Positions 1-12,394 of a stretch of 64,000 nucleotides of DNA are shown here, piece after piece (positions within the stretch are counted from its first letter, which is position 1; every line of letters begins with the position of its first letter). A program made the position numbers and the translations under genes. The stretch spans positions 924,504 through 988,503 of the forward strand of contig OY482862.1 in NCBI GenBank assembly GCA_960531495.1, read 5' to 3'. The DNA comes from Zeus faber (Eukaryota > Chordata > Actinopteri > Zeiformes > Zeidae). The notes beneath the pieces are model-generated. The model did not search any database. It had not been told where the DNA came from and worked only from the letters and a program-made list of their open reading frames with translations.

Positions 1-942
1 ATAAACTGCAGTTCTCGGAAGGACCAGATATGTTGAAAGGAAGACTGCCTCTGTTGCTTAAATATTGCTGAATATGTCACGATGAGTTCTAATTAAGGAT
101 AAAAAAAACAATGTGAGGCTCAAACCAGACTGAGCGTTTCCTTGAATAATAACTACAAAGTAATTACAAGAATTGACAGAGTTGAGGGTTAGGCTTTTGT
201 TGGATGATCAAGTGAATCTTTTGTTAATTTAAGGCTAATTAATTATCTGCTGGCTCCCTTTGAGTCAATTGAAAAATTCGTCCCTTCTATCAAACATATA
301 ATCGGAATATTTTCATTTTGAGCACATTTGTAATAACTCGTACTGTGTTTTCTGCCCAGGTCCTTCAAAGTCTACAAGCCATGATAGAAATGATCCAAGA
401 TGGGGGATACTGTCCAAACTTTCAGTTTATACATGTGTGTATTCATGTGGGCTTCTGCTCCAAAAATATCTCATTCCAAAATGTTGCGGCTCAATATGCG
501 GTTGGCGCGACCTTTCTTTCAGGTACACGTTTCATTTACATATTTATAAGTCACGCCTTCGTATGGAAAAGACTCCACATAATGAACATAATTTGTTTAC
601 CCCATTTTTTTGCCTAGTTTGTGTGAAACGTTTTACCCAATGTGGTGTGTAAATTATCCAACCCTAGTTAGTCCTCTGTATAGTGACTGATTTTGAACAC
701 AGCGTTCGTGATAGATCAATGCACTGAAGGTCAGGTACTCTGTTGGCCACATCATTTGCCAGGTTAGTGGGGTCAAGGGCCATGTAATCAGTAAGTGTCG
801 AGCGGCTTGTCTCACCAAAGGCCTTGGAAAAACATTCTGCGCTAAAATCAATCCGGTATATAAGAGTATTCAACACTAAACTTTGGACCTTTGGCAGTCT
901 GATGGTCTTAGCTCTCCAGGTGCAGTCTTAGGAACAGCTTAT
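1..942. other. AT-rich stretch without a recognised gene
   Basis: Low-complexity, AT-rich DNA. The open frames here are short, lack recognisable domains and show no splice-site context. Nothing can be named before the Gypsy element that starts at 948. Confidence 0.6.
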
Positions 943-947
943 GGCAG

Positions 948-1180
948 TGTCACGACCAGAGGAATTAGAAACAAGCACTAGGAGCTAGGAACTTGGAATG
1001 GAGCCAGTAGCTGTACAACTCGGGTAAGCTAGTTGACGGTCTGGCAAGGAATGGCTGGGAAGCTGAGACTAAATACTGTCCAGGTAATTGATCCCAGGTG
1101 TGTGCAATTGGGCTCGAGTAGGGAGCTGCAGATGGGGCAAGGGTGGTCTCTAGTGGCGGTGGGAGGCCGTGGGCCTAACA
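948..1180 (-). repeat. 3' LTR of the chromodomain Gypsy
   Basis: On the plus strand it runs from TGTCACGACC to GGGCCTAACA and shares its outer parts with 4424-4867. The purine-rich tract just inside it (plus-strand CCCCCCCTCT near 1184) fits the polypurine tract next to a 3' LTR read on the minus strand. Confidence 0.85.
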
Positions 1181-1184
1181 GTAC

Positions 1185-2475
1185 CCCCCCTCTACGGACG
1201 CCCCTTGGCGGACACCTGGAACCGGAAGGGCGAGTTCGATTGAAATCCCGGATGAGGGAGGCATCCAGGATCTGTCTCCGGGGGACCCAGGAGCGTTCCT
1301 CTTGACCGTACCCCTCCCAGTCCACGAGGTACTGGAAGCCCCTCCCCCGGCACCGCACATCCATCAGGAGCCGCACTGTGTAGGCCGGGTGACCGTCAAT
1401 GGTGCGGGGGGGTGGTGGGGCCTCAGCGGGGAGGGAGAGAGGGCTGGAAACCACTGGCTTAAGCTGGGATACATGGAAAGTAGGGTGGACACGGAGGCGT
1501 ACGGCACAGGGGTTGATGATTGACACAATGGGGAAGGGGCCAACATACCAGGGAGCGAGTTTTCAGGAGTCCACCTTGAGGGGCAAGTCCTTTGTGGAGA
1601 GCCATACCATCTGTCCAGGGACATATGTGGGTGCGGGTGCACGGTGCCGGTCCGCTTGCCGCTGGGACCTGGCAGAGGCCTGGAGTAATGCAGAGCGGGC
1701 CCTCCTCCACGTCCTCCGGCAGCGACCAATGTGGGCCTGGACGGAAGGTACGGCGATCTCAACCTCCTGGGCAGGGAACAGCGGGGGTTGGTAGCCCAGA
1801 GAGCATTGGAAGGGCGACAGGCCGAAGGAGGCGTTCACCAGGGTGTTGTGGGCGTATTCGGCCCATGGCAGCTGGTCGCTCCAGGTTCGCCCGCTCCGTC
1901 TGGCCGTTGGTCTGGGGATGGAAACCGGAGGAGAGACTGACCTGTGCACCCAGGGCCAAGCAGAAGGCGCGCCAGACCTGGGGGGTGAACTGGGGTCCTC
2001 TGTCCGACACCACATCTGCCGCGATGCCATGGCGGCGGAACACCTCGGCCACCAGCAGGTCTGCGGTCTCCCTTGCCAATGGTAGTTTGGGCAGGGCGAG
2101 GAAGTGGGCCGCCTTAGAAAAGCGGTCCACCACCGTGAGGATGGTAGTGTTGCCCCGGGATGGTGGAAGACCAGTGACGAAGTCCAGGGCGATGTGGGAC
2201 CAAGGACGAGTCGGGATGGGTAATGGGCGGAGGAGGCGGGCGCAGGTGGGACAGGCCGAGACGAAGCACCCGGTGTCAGGGAGCAGGGTCGGCCAGGGTG
2301 CGGGTGATCCCGGGATGGCAGCTGAGGCGGGAGGCATGGGCCCACTGCAGAACCTGGGAGCGTGTGGAGTCAGGGACGAACAGGCGTTTAGGGGGTATGG
2401 TACCTGGGTCAGGCTGGTGTTCCTGCGCTTGGGTGATGAGGGACTCGATCTCCCAGGTGTGTGGCGGCAAGGCAC
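1185..2475 (-). mobile_element. Gypsy integrase and chromodomain region (fossil)
   Basis: Minus-strand reading shows an integrase core with the phrases [13 protein letters not shown] and [11 protein letters not shown], then [17 protein letters not shown], then [15 protein letters not shown], typical of Gypsy integrases. The downstream portion ends in a chromodomain with YLVDWEGYG and RSWVP, as in vertebrate chromoviruses. The region is broken. Confidence 0.9.
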
Positions 2476-2646
2476 AGGGGTGGAAGGATGGGTTCTGGAT
2501 CCCCTGTCTTCTCCTCTGGCGTGAACACACGCCCTGTGAACACAGGGCGTCAGGTTTGGTGTTCTTGGTTCCTGGGCGGTAGGATAGAGAGAAGTTAAAC
2601 CGGCCGAAAAACAACGCCCATCTGGCCTGCCGGGAGTTGAGCCGCT

Positions 2647-3860
2647 TCACCGTCCGGATATAGGCCAAGTTCTTATGATCGGTCCAGACATGAAGGGGTG
2701 CATTGCTCCCTCAAGCCAGTGGCGCCACTCCTCCAGGGCTAGTTTGACGGCCAGGAGTTCCCGGTTACCCACGTTATAGTTGCGCTCGGGTGGGGTGAGC
2801 CTGCAGGACAGAAAGGCACAGGGGTGGAGCTTACCGTCGGTTGGAGAGCACTGAGAAAGTACTGCTCCTAGCCCCGTGTCTGAAACGTCCACCTCTACCA
2901 GGAACTGGAGGTTGGTGTCGGGCTGGGCCAAGACTGGGGCCGATGAAAAGCGGCTCCTGAGGTCGAGGAATGCGGCCTCGGCCACGGGGGTCCACTTGAA
3001 GGCCACTGCGGTGGAGGTAAGTGCTGAGAGGGGAGCAGCGATGCGGCTGAAGTTACGGATGAAGCTCCGGTAGAAGTTTGCAAACCCGAGGAACAGTTGG
3101 AGCTGCTTCCTTTTGGCTGGGGTTGGCCACTCCAACACAGCGGCCACCTTCTTGGGGTCCATCTCCAGCCTCCCTCGGCCAATGATGAATCCCAGGAAGG
3201 AAATGGACGGAACATGGAAGACACACTTCTCGGCCTTAACAAACAGTCGGTTCTCCAGGAGAGGGATTTGGAGAAAATCAAGATGTCGTCGAGGTACAAA
3301 TACAAATGAGTTGAGCATGTCCCGGAGGACCAGGTGGTAAGCGTTGCGGATGTCGAGCTTGGAAAAGTGGGTGGCACCCTGGATGGGGACGAAGACTGAA
3401 TCCATCAGGGGCAAGGGGTACTTGTCTTTGATAGTGATGTCGTTAAGTCCCCTGAAGTCAGTGCAAGGACAGAGGGTCTTGTCCTTCTTAGCAACAAAGA
3501 AGAACCCTGCGCCTAGCGGAGAAGACGAGGGGCAAATAATCCCGGCAGCGAGAGAGTCGCGGATGTAAGTTTCCATGGCCTCCTGTTCGGACCGGGAGAC
3601 ATTATACAGGCGACTGCAGGGGAGGGGGGCGCCTGGGAGGAGGTTGATTGCGCAGTCGTAGGGGCGATGAGGTGGTAAGGCTGGGGAATCTATGAGGAAG
3701 AACCTCAAGGACTCACGGTGGTTGCCGGAGAGTAGCAACTTGAGGGGGACTGTCTGGTGGGTAATCCAGGTCAGATGTGACCTGTTCAGCCCCTTGACCT
3801 CGAGCCAGTCGAGAAAACTCGCATCCGCCCCGGAATCTATGACAGCGGTGGAAGAGAGTG
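2647..3860 (-). mobile_element. Gypsy protease-reverse transcriptase-RNase H region (fossil)
   Basis: Minus-strand protein similarity includes a protease-like DSGADASF, the reverse transcriptase phrases [20 protein letters not shown] and [14 protein letters not shown], the thumb/connection phrase [15 protein letters not shown] and an RNase H entry [16 protein letters not shown]. The order is standard for Gypsy pol, with integrase following at lower coordinates. It is broken. Confidence 0.9.
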
Positions 3861-3865
3861 TTATA

Positions 3866-4423
3866 TCACCCCACGAGAGGGTAACTGGGAGCAGAGGATG
3901 GGAGAGAGGGTTGGAGCTGGAGCGACCGGAACTTAACTCTACCGAGGAGTCGCCCTCTCGTGGCCGGACCGGGCAGGTGGTTCGGAGGTGTCCCAGCCGC
4001 AATACAGACAGGCGCCGGTCTGTATGCAGCGTGCTCGCTCATCGGGGGAGATCCGGGAGTGACCAAGTTGCATTGGCTCGGCATCGGAGAGAGTCGGGGG
4101 ACTTCTGAGGCGCCCAAGAGTAGCGGGCGCTGGAGACCGGGGCGTGGCCGCCCAGGCGGGAGGCACGGGCTGGGGTCTCGCCCCCTCCCTCTTGCGCTGG
4201 CGCTCCCGTAGCCGGTTGTCCAGGCGGATGGCGGACTCCACTAGATGGTCCAGGTCCGTGGGCTCGTCCCGCCGCGCCAACTCGTCCCGCAACTCGTCGT
4301 TCAGGGCGCGCTGAAACACGTCCTGCAGGGCTCCGTCATTCCAGCTAGAGTCCGGAACTAGACGACGAGGGAGGCGATGCTACGGGGAACCCTGGCGGAG
4401 GGAGAGGAGTCTTGTGGTCGTAC
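3866..4423 (-). mobile_element. Gypsy gag region (fossil)
   Basis: Minus-strand reading gives FQRALNDELRDELARRDEP and DLDHLVESAIRLDNRLRERQ, a gag-type segment, followed by [16 protein letters not shown] and a cysteine-bearing LYCG as in a zinc knuckle. It lies directly inside the 5' LTR. It is broken. Confidence 0.75.
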
Positions 4424-4867
4424 TGTCATGACCACAGCTAGGAGAGACCCAAACGCACGACACAGGGAGACGGAAGGCAGGCAAAGAATGTTTATTAGCC
4501 TGGACGGTGGAGCTGGCCAGGGGGACCCGGTCAGGTAGGGATGGAGCAGGGCTGGGCAGGGACAGTGATGTCCAGGAGAAGGGGTCCAGGATCCGGGTGG
4601 AGAGACGGGGAACCAGGCTGGATGGAGAAGGACGGGCAGCCTTGGTCGACAAGCGGAGACAGGCAGGTAAACCGGGCTGGCTGGATTTGGAGAGACAGAC
4701 TGGGTCGACGAGAGGAGACAAGCAGGTAAGGGGAAGACGACACAACGAGACATAAACTAGGAACTAGAAACAGGAGCTAGGAACTTGGAACTTGGAACTT
4801 GGAACTTGGAAGGGAGCCTTGGGGCAAGGGCGGCCTCTAGCGGCGCTGGGAGGCCGTGGGCCTAACA
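4424..4867 (-). repeat. 5' LTR of the chromodomain Gypsy
   Basis: On the plus strand it runs from TGTCATGACC to GGGCCTAACA, with a short run of tandem GGAACTT units near 4783-4812. It matches 948-1180 at both ends and is followed by the duplicated GGCAG. Confidence 0.85.
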
Positions 4868-4872
4868 GGCAG

Positions 4873-5691
4873 GGATTTACCAAAGGACACTTCCAAAAGA
4901 CAAAACAAAACACTTTACACATTTAAAGACTACTTTCCATCCGAGTGGTCAACACCATATGATTTAGCAGGGACTAGTCTGGGACTGATCATAAGAGTTT
5001 CTGACCATCTCAAAACAATCTCAAATCAAATGGCTGCTGGTGACCATGAACGCATTCTAGTACCTGTAAAGTGAAAATAAAATTGTGTTCTGACTTTGTC
5101 ACACCACAGATCAATGTGTTATTAAGTACTCGGGGGGGAGCGGAGAATCTCCGCTGTGCGTCTCACTGTGCGACATCACAGGCTCAACGCTGTGGGCTGC
5201 TGTTGGCATGAGTTCACGGTCTCCCTGAAGACGCCTTTTACTCCAGGTGTTTATTCCTAAAACAGTGCGTTTATCGCAAACTCCAGGCTGTTAGTATAGC
5301 TTAGCTTAGTTTAGCTTATTTCACCACTGATGCTCCCTTTCAGACCTGGTGTTTATATAGTGTTGGGGGCGGGGCCATCCAAAGTATGACCTCGTATATA
5401 AATATATATAAATATATATAAATCCGGACCACAAAAATGGTGAGAAACAGATTAAGGGTCTAATTCCACAGTTCAGTACTACATCGTTCACAGTCTTTTC
5501 ACATGTTTTTCGGTAATTACTTTCTAACATCGAAACAATCACTGAATTCACTTGACAGGGACTTTAACAACCCTAAAGGCCTTGTTCTGAAAATGTATTC
5601 TAAAATTCTGGCTAAAGTTATTTGGTGTACTGTGCAGAACCCTCAATCTCCCAGGGCTCTTGTCAAGGGTTATACTTAAAGCAGAGACTTC

Positions 5692-5693
<2 letters not shown>
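4873..5693. other. Intergenic stretch without a recognised gene
   Basis: No protein or repeat family could be named. There is a G-run at 5132-5138 and an ATATATA-rich patch near 5395-5420. The open frames are short and without domains. Confidence 0.5.

Positions 5694-5758
<65 letters not shown>
5694..5758. repeat. (TG)n microsatellite
   Basis: An uninterrupted TG dinucleotide run of about 65 bp, followed by a degenerate TG/CG-rich tail to about 5815. Confidence 0.98.
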
Positions 5759-5762
<4 letters not shown>

Positions 5763-5815
5763 CATGCCTGTGTGTGCACGCCCGTGTGCGCGGGCGCGTG
5801 TGTGTGTGTGCACAT

Positions 5816-6688
5816 GCAAATTCCAGAGGGTCCCTCCTCCAGGGGCTCCTTCCACTAAAGCTGATGTCTTCCCTTCACTACTACCACTGTGACCTGTCCA
5901 GACTTCCAGGCTTAAACAAAAGCCCATCACAATGGCGAAACAGATGATGCACTTTTTCACCTCAAGAAAAATCGAATATACCAGCTCACAAAAGTAGCCT
6001 GAGTATGCTGGCCTAGTTTCCTTCCACAAATGGCATGGCCTTTGTTTTTTGACATAATCCTTGAGCAGGGCAAGTCAATGATATTCTGCCGGGGGCCAGA
6101 TTTTCTTATATATACACTGCTTCGTCATAGTAATGCCTTTAATTTTATTGTGCATTTCTCACATTAATACAATTCATGCAGTTCATTGATATGTATTCAA
6201 TACACATGTATTCAAAATTTGCCAGTCAAATAGACTTATCTTATACCATAATCCAAAAGCCACATTCTCAGCTGGGTAAAGAACATACAGTACATTGGGA
6301 GTCTAAACAAAGTGAAATCTGTCTAATTGGTGCCAATTCCAGGATCATTCTTCTACATTTGGAAAAGGGTACCCAATTATGTAATATGACAGAATAAATG
6401 GGTTAGCGAATACAAGATTTAATTATCTTTCCCCATTCAGAAAAGGCAATCTGATTAGCCACAGCTGCTTCCTTTGCCATTGTAGAGCAGAGATGAGGAT
6501 GAGAAATGGCTGAGCAGGAAAACTCTAAATAACTGTGTGTTTGTGTGTCAGTGTGTTTGGACTATGTACATTATACAGTACACATTTATGGAATGCAATA
6601 TATGGAATAATTGTGCATATATTTTGCAATACATGCAATATACTGCCAATATACTACTTTTCCATCACAAAAATTCATCAATCACAAT
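5816..6688. other. Intergenic stretch without a recognised gene
   Basis: AT-rich sequence with no exon-like frame and no repeat family I can name. Confidence 0.5.
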
Positions 6689-8234
6689 ACACCAAATTGT
6701 TCCAAATTATTATGCAAATGATATTTTTCTCTGATTTTCCTAAATAGTCGATGCAAATGATAGATGCAAATAATTTTCAAGTCATCAACCGTTAGGGTAT
6801 AATTCGAATGTTATTGAACAAACCAGCCAATGATAACAGTGGTTTTTCTAAAATAAAAACACTTTAAATGCACTGTTCCAAATTATTGTGCACAACAGAG
6901 TTTCAAAACATATTATTGGTGGTAAATGAAAACGGTCATTTGTTGAATTTGCAGCATTCGGAGGTCATATTTACTGGAATAAAAAGCTATTTCAATCAAA
7001 AACATCTTAACAGGCCAAGTTACATGTTAACATAGGAGCCCTTATTTGATATCACCTTTACAATTCTTGCATCCATTGAACTTGTGAGTTTTTGGAGAGT
7101 TTATGCTTGAATTTCTTTGTAGGAAGTCAGAATAGCCTCCCAGAGATGCTGTTTTGATGTGAACTGCCTCCCACCCTCATAGATCATTTGCTTGAGGATG
7201 CTCCAAAGGTGCTCAATAGGGTTGAGGTCAGGGGAGGATGGGGGCCACACCATGAGTTTCTCTCCTTTTATGCCCATAGCAGCCAATGACACAGAGGTAT
7301 TCTTTGCAGCATGAGATGGTGCGTTGTCATGCATGAAGATGATTTTTCTACGGAAGGCACGGTTCTTCTTTTTGTACCATGGAAGAAAGTGGTCAGTCAG
7401 AAACTCTATATACTTTGCCGAGGTCATTTTCACACCTTCAGGGACCCTAAAGGAGCCTACCAGCTCTCTCCCCATGATTCCGGCCCAAAACATGGCTCAC
7501 CTCCTTGCTAACGTCGCAGCCTTGTTGGGACACCAACCATCCACTTCTCCATCCATCTAGGGTTGCACGGCACTCATCAGTAAACAAGACTGTTTGAAAA
7601 TTAGTCTTCATGTATTTCTGGGTCCACTGCAACTGTTTCTGCTTGTGAGCATTGGTTAGGGGTGGCCCAATAGTAGATTTATGCAGAACTGCAAGCCTCT
7701 GGAGGATCCTACACCTTGAGGTTTGCGGGACTCCAGAGGCACCAGCAGCTTCAAATACCTGTTTGCTGCTTTGTAATGGCATTTTAGCAGCTGCTCTTTT
7801 AATCCCATGAATTTGTCTGGCAGAAACCTTCCTCATTATACCTTTATCTGCACAAACCCATCTGCGCTCTGAATCAGCCACAAATCTCTTCACAGTACGA
7901 TGATTACGCTTACGTTTTTGTGAAATATCTAATGTTTTCATACCTTGTCCAAGGCATTGCACTATTTGATGCTTTTTGGCAGCAGAGAGATCCTTTTTCT
8001 TTCCCATATTGCTTGAAACCTGTGGCCTGCTTAATAATGTGGAACGTCCTTCTTAGGTAGTTTTCATTTAATTGGGCTCACCTGGCAAACTAATTATCAC
8101 AGGTGTCTGAGATTGATTTCAGTGATCCAAAGAGCCCTGAGACACAATACCATCCATGAGTTTAATTGAAAAACAAAAAATGTTATGTTTATGACACTTA
8201 AATCCAATTTGCATAATAATTTGGAACGCAGTGT
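6689..8234 (-). mobile_element. Tc1-like DNA transposon, DD37E type, inactive
   Basis: About 1.55 kb with terminal inverted repeats of the IR/DR kind. The outer motif TTCCAAATTATTATGCAAAT lies at about 6700-6719 and, inverted, near 8206-8227. A diverged inner copy of the motif sits at about 6873-6893 and, inverted, at about 8028-8050. Both ends sit beside TA. The transposase is on the minus strand in two overlapping frames. The spacing of the last two catalytic residues (37) sets it apart from the DD34E Tc1 copy at 28.4-30.0 kb. Confidence 0.88.
7101..8007 (-). pseudogene. Tc1-like transposase, DD37E, frameshifted
   Basis: The first frame (8007-7447) starts MGKKKDLSAAKKHQIVQCL, carries the N-terminal helix-turn-helix region and the first catalytic aspartate in VLFTDECRATLDG. 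The second frame (7493-7101) begins at MFWAGIMGR and carries the second aspartate in IIFMHDNAPSH and the glutamate in PDLNPIEHLW. I count 37 residues between the second D and the E. The frames overlap, so at least one frameshift lies near 7490-7545. Otherwise the length, about 300 aa, is close to that of a full Tc1 transposase. The gene cannot make a whole protein as read. Confidence 0.88.
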
Positions 8235-8592
8235 ATACTGCAACTTGATATATTCTTTTTAAAATCAATAATTACACTACTGTGTTTATTTGCAATATAT
8301 GAAAATGGAAATAATGACTATTATCTGCAATGTAACTGTCTGTAAAATCTATGGGGACTTTATGCTCTGTCTTCATAGAGATATAATTACTGTAGATCTG
8401 GTCTGAATAACACCTCTCAATAATTCATCAATTATTTCCGGATTGGTTGATTACTAATGCATGTGGTCTTTAATTAGTGATATGTTTTGGCACCGTGGGC
8501 ACAACCAGAAGCCAGTTGCATTCTATTGGGCCTTCCTCATTATATAAGTATTCATGTTGTGGGTTTTAAAAACACAGGCACACACACGGACA

Positions 8593-8595
<3 letters not shown>
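8235..8595. other. Intergenic stretch without a recognised gene
   Basis: AT-rich, no domain-bearing frame and no repeat that I can name. Confidence 0.5.
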
Positions 8596-8640
<45 letters not shown>

Positions 8641-8659
8641 CACACACACACACACACTG
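8596..8659. repeat. (CA)n microsatellite
   Basis: A CA dinucleotide run with a single CG interruption near 8633. Confidence 0.97.
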
Positions 8660-8976
8660 TCCCAGATAAACTATAACCTCTTCAGACAACAAAAGGCTTT
8701 TCCCTTCCAAGTAAATCTAATTGGCCTGCACCTTCAGAAGCGGTGACAAATGACGAAAGCTAGCTCAGTTCACGCCATGTCTCTTGTCTCTGCCTCGCCC
8801 TTCACGGGGTTGTTTATGGTCAGCTATGAAGAGTGGCGATACATTTTTTTTTTTTTCAGTTTATTGGTAGTACACTCGCTCGCTCTCTTTCCCTTTGCAC
8901 CTGTCTCCTCGTTTTCCAACATATCCTCACTGTTGACCTCTCCGACAATGTTTTTAACTCACCGTTTCTCACATTC

Positions 8977-8990
8977 CCCCCCCCCCCCAC

Positions 8991-9047
<57 letters not shown>
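8977..9047. repeat. Poly-C followed by (CT)n microsatellite
   Basis: A run of 13 C at about 8977-8989 leads into a CT tract of about 55 bp. Confidence 0.97.
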
Positions 9048-9050
<3 letters not shown>

Positions 9051-9197
9051 TGCTCTCTCACACTCCTTACAGAGCGATGGACTGATATTCACTGTCACAC
9101 AGCGACCACTCCTCCTGATTCATAGGGGATATAAAAGCTAGCGGAAAAATAATCAAATAAATAACCAAGACCGAAGCTGGCCCACGCAGATTCAAAT

Positions 9198-9208
9198 ACA
9201 CACACACA

Positions 9209-9259
<51 letters not shown>

Positions 9260-9312
9260 GCACACACACACACACACACACATACACATACACACATACA
9301 CACACACACACA
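9198..9312. repeat. (CA)n microsatellite
   Basis: A CA-rich tract of about 115 bp with a few G and T interruptions. Confidence 0.97.
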
Positions 9313-10113
9313 ATCCCCGGCTGTCCATCCATCTCTGCCTGACATTGGATTGCCTCCTCAGCACCTGTGCGTCTTTATGTTTGCGCATGTGCATGTGCAC
9401 ATGCTGGCGCTTGTGCTTGTTTGTAATTGAGGGTGTATTGGCGAGGGCCAAATCCACGGGTGCTATAATGTGTCATCTCTAAATGACAGCGTCGTAAAAC
9501 ATTAGCAATGGGCCGGGTGGAGGAAAGCGAGCACTGCCAGGGCTTCGTTAGCCAGACAAATGATACCTGTCTGGCGATGTGTCGCTCCCCTGTTAGCCTG
9601 CCTGCCCGTGCCAAGCGGTATGGACCCGATATCACCTAGAGCCGCTGCAACAAGTGTCTTCCACCTCAGGCGGCGGTAAGGAGAGGAGGATAAATGAGAA
9701 GAGACAGCAGAGCGGTTCATGTGAAAAATGAAAATAAGAAGCGGGGGAATGTTTTCACATTTTTTCGCCACAAAATGTACCTTTTTTTCATTTTGCGATT
9801 TTTTGGAATGCCTTTAAAGGCCTTGGGCAAAAAAACTTAAGTGTGAATATCAATGCTGATATAGTGTAATAAACCATGTCTGAGCGACTACAGCCTTTTG
9901 ACAACAAATTTAGGCCTCGTCCACACGAATACGGATCTGGTAGGAGGGCCTTGTTTTGCATCTTCTGCGGGATGGTGGAGGAAGCAGTAGCTAAACCAGC
10001 AGCAGACAAATCTTTGAGTAGTTGAACTAATTGACAGTGGCTTTAAAAACTGCCATTTGTCTCATCTCTGGCTCTTCTCTCTCACAGTGAGGCTGCATCC
10101 CTGTTGCAGTTAA
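9313..10113. other. Intergenic stretch; possible MITE end
   Basis: No gene recognised. The phrase AGGCCTCGTCCACACGAATA at about 9913 resembles terminal motifs common in fish DNA transposons, but I could not find its inverted partner, so no element is called. Confidence 0.35.
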
Positions 10114-11090
10114 ATGAAAAGGTGTGTTTTGCAGAGCAGCAGTGCAGTCTACCGCGGTACCGCTACTTCATTGGCTCCAGTTGGAAACCCCATCAGCGGA
10201 GAAGGTTGTGAGGACCGTCATCTTCGAGCAGCTGATCACTATCCTGCCACCCAAAACCACCAGTGCCACTGGCTCACCCACCTGGAAGGCGCCGTCACCC
10301 TAGCGGAGAATCACCTGTTCCTTTACCTCCGGAGTCAGCAGGAGGATAGGGCGAGGCCTCTGAGCACTGCTCCGGCTGCTCGGAAAACCTTCCCCACAAG
10401 CACCCCCACTCACAGCAACAGGAATACCTTACGACCACAACTCCACCCACGCACTAACCCATTTCTCCACACCTCCCGCAGGGCCTAGTCTCAGTGTCTG
10501 GTGCGGATTGCCCAGACATATCAGCTGGGAGTGCCCGTTAATAGAGGTGGGGCAGGTGGTTCAGGTCGTCAGCAAGCTACCCCGCTCACCTGGTTCTAAA
10601 GGGAGGTACCATATATGCCGGTACTTATACAGGAGGCACACACCAGGCTCTGTTGGATTCTAGCTGTACACAGACCCTGATCCACCAGCGCCTGGTTTGA
10701 CCCAGGACTGTTAGAGGCGTCATGGGTGAGGATGCAATGGTGGTGTGTGTCCTGCTGCGAATGCCAGTTAGTCAATCCGGCGACTACCCAAAAAGCCCCT
10801 TCCCTTGGTCAAAGTCCCCTTCAAAAGATTTAGGATGGGCCTCATTGCGCCATTGGACCGGAGTGCACAGGGATCCAGTTTTGTGTTAGTCCTAGTTGAT
10901 TATGCAACACGGTATCCCGAAGCAGTGCCTCTGCATAGCATCTCTGCGAAGAGTGCTGCACAGGGCTCTGTAAACAGGCTGTGTTTCATGTTATCTCCTG
11001 AGTCTGAATTCTGACAGAGATTCTGACTGATCAAGGCACTTTATTTATGTCATGCACAGCGAACTGTATGAATTGTGGTGTGTTGATGAT
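10114..11090 (+). mobile_element. Gypsy-type LTR retrotransposon fragment (fossil)
   Basis: A short, broken piece with three recognisable parts in order. First is a gag-like segment ending in HWLTHLEGAVTLAENHL. Second is a protease-like patch near 10625-10720 with LLDSSCTQTLIHQRLV. Third is an integrase core from 10805 with FKRFRMGLIAPLDRSAQGSS and VDYATRYPEAVPL. No LTRs are recognised. It belongs to a different Gypsy lineage from the chromodomain copies. It is old and has many breaks. Confidence 0.75.
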
Positions 11091-12084
11091 GGGACTCTCT
11101 GCTTGGCTCTATTGGACCTCTTCATGTCCAGATTGTGTGCACAATGGTAGTCAGGGACTGACCGTAAGATATCCAAGAAGGAGTCGTCTGGACATGACAG
11201 GCTGACGCAGAAGAGGCAACACGAGTTCCTGAACAAATGAAGGTGCTGAGTTACTGAGATATTATACCGATTAGGAAAAGCTTTGAGTAAGCTTAGATAT
11301 TGTACTGATCAGGGAAGCTCGAAGGAAATAGCTCTGAGGAAGCTTAAAGATTGTATCAGTTCTAGTGAATCGTTGAAGAAGCTTTGTTAAACTCAGAAAT
11401 CCCCCCCCCCCCCCAGCCCTAAGACAGATGTGAAAGTAAAAGTCATTTTAGTAAAATATTGGTTCAGCAGAAGAAACTGCAGGACTGAGTGATTTAACTA
11501 AGACTCAAAGAGTGCACTCTGTGATTATGGTTTACTTGTGGTGTTTAGCAGACTAAATTAAAATCAAATTGAATTTAAGTGCCAGTTAAGAACAGTAGTA
11601 TATGCTAAGGTAGTATGAATAGATATTGAACAGTTTGAACTGTTGCATTTTGTTTAGAGAAATGATTGTGATGTTGATCATAGTGGTGTGGTGTGTTGTA
11701 GCCGGTTTTAAATTGCTGGAAAAAGTGTCGTTGCTTCATTAATACGACTTTGGTAAGGTGAGGAGTATGGTGAGTTTTTGTTTTCAGAACTGTAGTTTGT
11801 GCTTTGTTAATAGATTTTATTGCAAAGCATTGCAAATTGATAAAACTAAATTGATCAATATAAATTGCTTCCAAAATATTTTTAACACGTCTTGGCACAA
11901 TGGATGGATTTAATTGGAAATTCTAAATGAAAGGATATGATAAATACTAAACATTAAATAGTAATATTGCATGAGTGAATTGTCAGTTTTGGTGTGATAT
12001 AATATAGTGTTTGTGTGTTTCAAATCCTTACTGGTTACTTTTTTCAGTAAGGTTGGTAATTGTTTAAGTATAATCGGACAGCAT

Positions 12085-12115
<31 letters not shown>

Positions 12116-12394
12116 ATGTGTGTATGTATGTAATCTCGATTTGACATTGAACAAGGTAGCTGTTGATATATAGTATAAAACTTAGCAAGTAGTTTAACAA
12201 AGAGGAATACTTGTTTTGTACACTAGAGGTAATGGATTGTGTACGTTTGCTTACTAAAAGTTGAAACACTAAAATAAATGTGAAATACGTTGGCCGTTTC
12301 AATGGCTTTTAATTTGAGAATTCAAAAAATTGTAAGTTTTAAAATTTAAAATATCTAGTGGATCTATTAAGGTTGTAATTGTGTATTGATGGAT
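11091..12394. other. AT-rich stretch without a recognised gene
   Basis: Contains a poly-C run (about 11401-11414) and a TA microsatellite with GTATGTAT tail (about 12083-12130). No coding evidence was seen. Confidence 0.5.

Larger units (their letters stand above)
948..4867 (-). mobile_element. Gypsy LTR retrotransposon, chromodomain lineage, fossil
   Basis: A GC-rich LTR element read on the minus strand. Parts in element order: 5' LTR (4867-4424), gag with a zinc-knuckle-like region, protease to reverse transcriptase and RNase H, integrase, C-terminal chromodomain, polypurine tract, 3' LTR (1180-948). Both outer borders are flanked by the 5-bp duplication GGCAG (943-947 and 4868-4872), so the whole unit is one insertion. 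The chromodomain places it among the vertebrate chromoviruses (sushi-type Gypsy). It is broken in many places and is an old copy. The same family recurs in the SLC5A7 intron at 49.2-53.4 kb. Confidence 0.92.

Noticed and set aside
318-652. Overlapping open frames of 71-99 aa near the left end
   Set aside because: No domain, no signal for a start or splice site, and AT-rich flanks; chance frames.
1592-2524. A long plus-strand frame of 310 aa
   Set aside because: It is antisense to the Gypsy integrase and results from high GC content with few stops.
5622-6029. Cysteine/valine and histidine/threonine repeat proteins
   Set aside because: They are translations of the TG/CA microsatellite.
9067-9457. 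Two long minus-strand frames rich in CV repeats
   Set aside because: Translations of the CA tract at 9198-9312.
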